Source of the DNA: CAZDDY01 sp964504455
Lineage (GTDB): Bacteria > Patescibacteriota > Minisyncoccia > Phycocordibacterales > UBA9973
DNA length: 9,227 nucleotides
Direction: 5' to 3'
Assembly: GCA_964504455.1 (NCBI GenBank)
Contig: CAZDDY010000021.1
Location: 1 to 9,227 of the forward strand
Shown here piece by piece: positions 5,743 to 9,227 of this stretch; positions within the stretch are counted from its first letter, which is position 1; every line of letters starts with the position of its first letter. Made by a program: the position numbers and the translations under genes. Below the pieces are notes generated by a model that made no database searches, was not told the origin of the DNA, and saw nothing but the letters and a program-made list of their open reading frames with translations.

Positions 5743-6531
5743 TTATTTTAATTTGCCAGCCTGAACACAAGCTAGTATTTCTTGATGAAGATGTCCATTT
5801 GAAACAATACAACCTAAACCCTCCTGATCATATCTTCGTTCCATTCCATTTAAATCAGTGACCCTTCCTCCTGCCTCTTCGACGATTATTTTTAACGTTG
5901 CAACATCATGAGCAAATTTTCCATAAAATACAGATCCAACAAACTTTCCATTCGCCACCTGCACACCACCATAAATAAAAGAAAGTAATTTCATAACCTT
6001 ACATTTCTTTTCACTTAACAAATTTAAGAGTGGAAGATTCGAAAAACCGACATCTTTTCCAGAAGCGTCAGTGCTTAAATATGTATTTGTCAGACTTGTA
6101 TCTTTTGTGACAGATATTTTTTGTCCATTTCTATAAGCACCTCCATTTTTATATGCCCAGTACATATTTTTCATTACAGGATCATTTATTAACCCCAAGA
6201 CTGGTTGACCACTCAATTGATCAACTAACGCAATTGAAAAAGTAAAAAATGGTAATCCGTTTGAAAAAGGCATTGTCCCGTCTATTGGATCACAAACCCA
6301 GACATATTGAGAGCCTTCCTTTTTATAACTTTTTTCTTCTCCATAAATACTATGCTCAGGATAGGCTTCGTTTATTCTTTTTATAACTAAATCATTTATT
6401 TCTGTATCAGCTTTTGTTAGTGGGGTATTATCTCCCTTCCAAGTGTTTTCAATTTCAAAACTAAAATATTTTAAGGATATTTCTTCTGCTTCTTTTGCTA
6501 ACTTTTTTGCGAATTCTAAATATTGTTCCAT
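5743..6531 (-). CDS. Inositol monophosphatase family phosphatase (histidinol-phosphatase-like)
   Basis: A 262-residue Mg2+/Li+-sensitive-type sugar/alcohol phosphatase. Metal ligands are visible: GEE (64-66), DPIDGT (81-86) and HD at 208-209 in KFAHDVATLKIIVEEAGG. The family normally has WD at the last site; the Asp is kept while the Trp is His. The segments DNTPLTKADTEIN (34-46) and GQPVLGLINDPVMKNMYWAYKNGGAYRNG (108-136) resemble the histidinol-phosphatase (HisN) branch more than housekeeping SuhB. No histidine or inositol pathway gene is nearby, so the substrate is open; 3'-phosphoadenosine phosphate, fructose-1,6-bisphosphate and histidinol phosphate are all possible in the family. It lies between the truncated dehydrogenase (4-nt gap) and the HEPN gene (3-nt gap), clearly co-transcribed. 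Confidence 0.9.
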   Translation of the reverse strand: MEQYLEFAKKLAKEAEEISLKYFSFEIENTWKGDNTPLTKADTEINDLVIKRINEAYPEHSIYGEEKSYKKEGSQYVWVCDPIDGTMPFSNGLPFFTFSIALVDQLSGQPVLGLINDPVMKNMYWAYKNGGAYRNGQKISVTKDTSLTNTYLSTDASGKDVGFSNLPLLNLLSEKKCKVMKLLSFIYGGVQVANGKFVGSVFYGKFAHDVATLKIIVEEAGGRVTDLNGMERRYDQEGLGCIVSNGHLHQEILACVQAGKLK

Positions 6532-6535
6532 AAAA

Positions 6536-6856
6536 TTATTTACTCGGTCGCTTAATTATAAAATCTATTTCAGGGCTTTCAGACTTCAAATTCGCAATAA
6601 CTTTTTCCACCACAGTATCAACCTCCATATAATCTTTTATATCATCAGGATATTTTTCTTTGTAAATATCCGTTTGCATTCCGCCCGGAAAAACTCCAAG
6701 TATTTTTATGTCCAAATCTTTAATTTCTTTACGGATTGACTCTGTCAATCCTTTAATCGCGAATTTTGATGAAGAATAGGCGGATATTTCAGGTTTTCCG
6801 TCTAACCCAGCAGTAGAATTGATATTTATAACTACACCGCTATTTTGTTTCTTCAT
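6536..6856 (-). pseudogene. 5'-truncated short-chain dehydrogenase/reductase (SDR)
   Basis: The 106 residues match only the C-terminal half of an SDR. The catalytic serine is in INSTAG (about residues 12-17) and YSSSK (27-31) is the YX3K motif, followed by FAIKGLTESIRKEI and PGGMQTDIY. The N-terminal half with the TGXXXGIG nucleotide-binding loop, about 120 residues, is missing. The reading frame runs back from the ATG at 6856 only four codons (PAAQ) to an in-frame TGA inside the tRNA-Gln gene. So the gene is cut exactly where the tRNA 3' end begins, and a protein made from this ATG could not bind NAD(P). This looks like a recombination scar at the tRNA. It is the first, broken member of the unit with the phosphatase and HEPN genes. 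Confidence 0.88.
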
Positions 6857-6861
6857 TTGTG

Positions 6862-6932
6862 CTGCCGGTCAGGGACTCGAACCCCAATACCATCCTCCAG
6901 AGGGATGTGTCCTACCATTAGACGAACCGGCA
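6862..6932 (-). tRNA. trnQ: tRNA-Gln, anticodon CUG
   Basis: The 71-nt sequence folds as a full cloverleaf. The acceptor stem TGCCGGT/ACCGGCA is perfect (7 bp). The D-stem is GTCT/GGAC around AATGGTA. The anticodon stem CATCC/GGATG encloses CTCTGGA, giving anticodon CTG (plus-strand 6898-6900). The variable loop is GTAT. The T-stem TGGGG/CCCTG closes TTCGAGT, with one G-T and one T-G pair. The discriminator is G and CCA is not encoded (CAC follows). Its 5' end overlaps the last codons of the GIY-YIG gene, and its 3' end abuts the truncated SDR. No promoter fits immediately upstream; transcription probably enters from the promoter at 7261-7289 through the nuclease gene. Confidence 0.95.
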
Positions 6933-6934
6933 AT
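6905..6934 (-). repeat. Direct repeat, copy B (within intact tRNA-Gln)
   Basis: These 30 bp, covering the first 28 nt of the tRNA plus 2 nt upstream, are repeated exactly in copy A (7171-7187 joined to 7240-7252). The match ends at 6905/7171, within the tRNA anticodon stem, and at 6934/7252 just outside the 5' end. Confidence 0.9.
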
Positions 6935-7172
6935 TATTTATTTTCTCAACAAGCTCTTTTTTACCCTTTGCTGTTTTGTAGTATTTTTCTTTATTGAAAG
7001 CATCATATTTGCTTTCATAATTTTCCGAAAATATTAAGTCAAAAGGTAATCTACTTTTTGTCGAACGTACACTGCCTGTATTATGTTCTGCTAAACGTTT
7101 TTTTAAGTTAGAAGTACAACCAATATATAGTTTGTTGTCTTTTCTACTTTTTAAAACATATACATAATGCAT
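6918..7172 (-). CDS. Small GIY-YIG nuclease, tRNA-associated
   Basis: An 84-residue single-domain GIY-YIG endonuclease. MHYVYVLKS (1-9) carries the 'GIY' strand as YVY, LYIGCT (15-20) is the YIG strand, R26 in LKKRLAEHN is the catalytic arginine, and E62 in NKEKYYKTAKGKK is the metal-binding glutamate; VRSTKSRLPFDLIFSE (35-50) is also typical. All catalytic positions are present, so it is probably active. ATG 7172 is preferred; an in-frame ATG at 7184, inside the upstream tRNA fragment, would add MVGH. The D-arm of that fragment supplies an AGGA 3 nt before the ATG. At the other end, the last residues CRFV and the TAA stop are encoded by the 5' end of tRNA-Gln, overlapping it by 15 bp. This family includes homing endonucleases; a homing role here is inferred from the flanking repeats. 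Confidence 0.9.
   Translation of the reverse strand: MHYVYVLKSRKDNKLYIGCTSNLKKRLAEHNTGSVRSTKSRLPFDLIFSENYESKYDAFNKEKYYKTAKGKKELVEKINNCRFV
6935..7170 (-). mobile_element. Putative minimal GIY-YIG element inserted in tRNA-Gln
   Basis: The 236 bp lie between two direct copies of the 30-bp tRNA-Gln 5' segment and hold almost nothing but the nuclease gene. The layout on the minus strand is promoter, broken tRNA 5' part, nuclease, intact tRNA. That order fits an element that entered the tRNA in the anticodon stem and carried or copied a replacement 5' part. Boundaries are those of the repeats. Confidence 0.65.
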
Positions 7173-7252
7173 GTGTCCTACCATTAGCCTCGCCCATAGG
7201 TCTCACCCGTAGGTTATGACCGAGGGCTACGGCCGAGGGACGAACCGGCAAT
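7171..7252 (-). pseudogene. Broken tRNA-Gln 5' fragment (direct repeat, copy A), split by an insertion
   Basis: 7240-7252 and 7171-7187 together reproduce 30 bp of copy B without mismatch, but 52 bp are inserted between them at the D-stem. Nothing corresponding to the tRNA 3' half follows; the nuclease gene starts instead. It cannot form a tRNA but sits at the right distance from a promoter. Confidence 0.88.
7188..7239. mobile_element. 52-bp GC-rich structured insertion in the tRNA fragment
   Basis: G+C is 34/52 (65%), far above its surroundings. It begins CCTCG and ends CGAGGG, giving 5-bp inverted ends. It has two CCGAGGG copies 13 bp apart (7220, 7233) and an inner CCGTAG/CTACGG stem (7207-7212, 7227-7232). 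A single G at the junction is ambiguous, so any target duplication is at most 1 bp. Confidence 0.6.
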
Positions 7253-7260
7253 GTGCAAAT

Positions 7261-7289
7261 ATTTAACCATAAAATAAAGGGTTTTTCAA
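7261..7289 (-). promoter_or_regulatory. Probable original tRNA-Gln promoter
   Basis: On the minus strand, TTGAAA (7289-7284) and TTAAAT (7266-7261) are separated by exactly 17 nt. The -10 ends 10 nt before the 5' end of the broken tRNA fragment (7250), so transcription would begin only a few nucleotides ahead of it, the usual arrangement for a tRNA gene. Confidence 0.55.
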
Positions 7290-7332
7290 TATTTCTGAAA
7301 TAAGTTAGCCTTGCTATCGTCTAAGTATACGT

Positions 7333-7851
7333 ATGAGAACACTACGACTACTAATGCTTTTGGTCATAATATTAATTGCCCTTGTATATATCTTTCAAAG
7401 TACAAGCAAGCTTCAGTCTCAAAGAAAGTATAATTATGTTTATACACCGCCTGTTACACAGAATACGAATACGGAAAATACCAAGGAGAATGAAAAGCCA
7501 AGTGATATTACACCTCTTCCTCCGGTCTATGGACCACAAACAGTCACTCTTGGCTTAAATCAAACCGCCACACTCTTTGGTAATGCATTTTCTATAACAC
7601 CACTTGAGATTGTTGAGGACAGTAGATGTCCTGTTGATGCCCAATGTATTTGGGCAGGAACGTTTAAACTCAGAGTACGTGTTGTTTCTGGATTAGGGAA
7701 GAGTGAACAGATTATTGAGCTTGGAAAATTTATAACCACTGAGGCAGAAAAAATTGAATTTATAAAAGTGGTGCCTGAAAATAACTCCATGATGATGAAG
7801 CCACTTCGTCTGGATGATTATCGCTTCACATTCGTGATTTCGAAAAGATAG
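7333..7851 (+). CDS. Membrane-anchored conserved hypothetical protein
   Basis: A 172-residue protein of unknown function. Residues 5-22 (RLLMLLVIILIALVYIFQ) are a single hydrophobic segment, probably an N-terminal anchor. A low-complexity linker rich in N, T, E and P follows (about 35-68: TQNTNTENTKENEKPSD...PLPP). The extracytoplasmic domain (from about 69) begins TVTLGLNQTATLFGNAFSITPLEI and contains DSRCPVDAQCIWAGTFKLRV; the paired cysteines in 'SRCPxxxQCIWAG' are a recurrent motif in a family of secreted hypotheticals and could form a disulfide. It starts the plus-strand run that continues, 17 nt later, with the hydrolase, and is divergent from the tRNA/nuclease unit. No Shine-Dalgarno or convincing promoter was seen in 7290-7332. 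Confidence 0.82.
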   Translation: MRTLRLLMLLVIILIALVYIFQSTSKLQSQRKYNYVYTPPVTQNTNTENTKENEKPSDITPLPPVYGPQTVTLGLNQTATLFGNAFSITPLEIVEDSRCPVDAQCIWAGTFKLRVRVVSGLGKSEQIIELGKFITTEAEKIEFIKVVPENNSMMMKPLRLDDYRFTFVISKR

Positions 7852-7868
7852 ATATATACTGTTCTTGT

Positions 7869-8741
7869 ATGGAATATGATGCAAGAAAAATTGAGTTTGT
7901 AACACCAAAAGACAAGTTACTCTTAAATGGTTTATGGCTTGGATCAAAAAAGCCACAGCGCGTCTTTATATATCTGCATGGGTTAAGTGGCTCTATGTTT
8001 GGTGGAAGACAGAAACTCTTTCGAAATCTTATCTCAAAACAAGATGCAGTACTCATGTTTAACAATAGAGGCTCACACATTGTCTCAGGTTTTCAGGCTG
8101 GCAAAGATGGCTACAGACTTTTTGGTGCAGGATTGGAAGTCTTTACTGATTGTGTTTTAGATATAGATGGAGCAATTGCCTATGCTAAAAAATACAAACC
8201 AAAAGAAATTATTCTCGTTGGACACTCAACAGGATGCCAGAAATCAGTGTATTGGGCGTATAAGAAGAAAAATCATGGTTCAGTCAAAAGTCTTATCTTA
8301 CTTGCTCCTATGAGTGATTATGCAGGCACCCCAAAGCGTCTTGGGATCACAACATATAACTCACTTCTCAAAGAAGCTCGTATGCTAGTGAAAAAAGGGA
8401 AAGGCAGCCAACTTCTTTCTAATCTTTCGACTGCTGTAGGAATAGTGAGTGCGCAGCGTTTTATAAGTCTCTACACACCTGAAAGCACTGAAGAAATATT
8501 CTCATATGCAAATCCGGAAAAAAAGGCCAAAATACTTTCAAAAGTAAAACTACCTATGCATATCGTCTTTGCGGAAAAAGACAAATGGATGGATCGTCCA
8601 CTTTCAAAAATCCTAGAATGGTTTGAAGTGAACGTGACTTCTCAGGAGACACTCTTTTCTGTTATTAAGGGTGCAGATCATGGGTTCCATGGAAAAGACA
8701 AAGAGGTAGTTTCTCATATCAAAAAGTTCTTGAATGTATGA
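7869..8741 (+). CDS. Alpha/beta hydrolase fold protein
   Basis: A 290-residue cytoplasmic serine hydrolase, with no signal peptide. The oxyanion-side motif YLHGLSGS (35-42) leads the fold, GHSTG (118-122) is the nucleophile elbow with Ser120, Asp238 in FAEKDKWMD is the likely acid, and His271 in GADHGFHG completes the triad. The insertion between strands 6 and 7 (about 155-215, KRLGITTYNSLL...) would be the lid. It resembles the DUF1749-like carboxyl-ester/peptidase-type hydrolases more than lipases (weak judgement). Substrate is unknown. The stop codon overlaps the start of the AlkD-like gene in ATGA (8738-8741), so translation of the two is probably coupled. Confidence 0.9.
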   Translation: MEYDARKIEFVTPKDKLLLNGLWLGSKKPQRVFIYLHGLSGSMFGGRQKLFRNLISKQDAVLMFNNRGSHIVSGFQAGKDGYRLFGAGLEVFTDCVLDIDGAIAYAKKYKPKEIILVGHSTGCQKSVYWAYKKKNHGSVKSLILLAPMSDYAGTPKRLGITTYNSLLKEARMLVKKGKGSQLLSNLSTAVGIVSAQRFISLYTPESTEEIFSYANPEKKAKILSKVKLPMHIVFAEKDKWMDRPLSKILEWFEVNVTSQETLFSVIKGADHGFHGKDKEVVSHIKKFLNV

Positions 8742-9227
8742 CCGCAAAAGCTCTCGAGACAAAGCTTAAAAAATTAGGTACAAAAGAGCGGGCACGAGTA
8801 AATGCATATTTTTTTAAAACGGGAAAAGGAGAGTACGGAGAAGGAGACAAATTTCTCGGAGTAACAGTGCCAGATATACGGAAAGCGATTATTACATTTC
8901 TTCACCTTCCGTTTTCTGAAATAAAAAAGTGTTTAGAGAGCCCATATCATGAAGTTCGTTTGGCAGGTGTACTTATTTTGGTTTTTCAGTATAAACATGC
9001 AAAAGGTAAAGAAGAAGAGAAAAAAATATTTGATTTTTATATAAAAAATGCGCGAAATATAAACAACTGGGATTTAGTAGATTCTTCAAGTGAACATATT
9101 GTCGGTCCATATATTTCTCATCACATGAATCACACTGAAAGACTTGCCTTTTTGAAGAAGGGAATCACAAGCAAGAACCTTTGGATGAATAGGATTGTGG
9201 TGCTTTCGTCTTTTTATCAAATCAAAC
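8738..9227 (+). CDS. AlkD-like DNA alkylation repair protein, 3' end outside the window
   Basis: The first 163 residues of a HEAT-like-repeat DNA glycosylase that removes alkylated (mainly N3/N7-methyl) purines. Full AlkD proteins are about 230 residues, so roughly 70 are cut off by the window edge. FLGVTVPDIRKAI (39-51) is the usual N-terminal signature. Trp111 and Asp115 in NNWDLVDSSSEHIVG and Arg152 in LWMNRIVVLSSF line up with Trp109, Asp113 and Arg148 of Bacillus cereus AlkD, the residues that hold the flipped lesion and aid base release. The ATG at 8738 overlaps the hydrolase stop by 4 nt. No functional link between hydrolase and repair protein is evident beyond co-transcription. Confidence 0.92.
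   Translation, partial: MTAKALETKLKKLGTKERARVNAYFFKTGKGEYGEGDKFLGVTVPDIRKAIITFLHLPFSEIKKCLESPYHEVRLAGVLILVFQYKHAKGKEEEKKIFDFYIKNARNINNWDLVDSSSEHIVGPYISHHMNHTERLAFLKKGITSKNLWMNRIVVLSSFYQIK

Noticed and set aside
6862..6932. tRNA-Trp or another identity
   Set aside because: The 7-nt loop CTCTGGA places CTG at positions 34-36, and the stems on both sides are perfect, so Gln is the only consistent reading.
7325..7333. TATACG just before the 7333 start codon as a -10 box
   Set aside because: Transcription would start inside the coding region, and there is no -35 at the right distance.

Overview
The window is AT-rich (mostly about 30-40% G+C by eye) and densely packed, with tightly spaced short operons and few clear Shine-Dalgarno sites. 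A B12-dependent ribonucleotide reductase next to a B12 adenosyltransferase, and several small conserved-hypothetical families, suggest a Candidate Phyla Radiation (Patescibacteria/Parcubacteria-like) bacterium. That placement is an inference; no rRNA or ribosomal protein is present to confirm it.

Layout. (1) 1-3083, plus strand: the 3' part of an adenosylcobalamin-dependent ribonucleoside-triphosphate reductase (cut by the window edge), a PduO-type ATP:cob(I)alamin adenosyltransferase 3 nt downstream, and an ArsR-type regulator. The second enzyme makes the cofactor of the first. (2) 3123-4328: a membrane-anchored conserved hypothetical on the minus strand, then a lipoprotein gene with its own promoter and terminator and about 47% G+C. 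(3) 4341-5124: a patchwork of tRNA-arm-like fragments, inverted repeats and a cupin gene. (4) 5125-6856, minus strand, AT-rich: a HEPN/AbiU2-like gene, an inositol-monophosphatase-family gene and a 5'-truncated short-chain dehydrogenase, together one operon whose broken end abuts a tRNA. (5) 6862-7289, minus strand: intact tRNA-Gln(CUG), directly preceded by a small GIY-YIG nuclease gene, itself preceded by a second, broken copy of the tRNA 5' part and by what looks like the original tRNA promoter. (6) 7333-9227, plus strand: a membrane-anchored hypothetical, an alpha/beta hydrolase and the 5' part of an AlkD-like DNA alkylation repair gene, probably one operon.

The most notable object is region 5. 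A 236-bp segment carrying the GIY-YIG gene sits between two direct copies of the first 28 nt of tRNA-Gln plus 2 upstream nt (30 bp in total). The upstream copy keeps the promoter but is split by a 52-bp, 65% G+C, structured insertion; the downstream copy is part of an intact tRNA. The nuclease ORF starts at the edge of one tRNA fragment and takes its last four residues and stop codon from the other. This looks like a minimal tRNA-targeted homing element that rebuilds its host tRNA. The truncated dehydrogenase at the tRNA 3' end, with a weak tRNA-3'-end-like sequence 2.5 kb away, suggests that the same tRNA also anchors a small genomic island.
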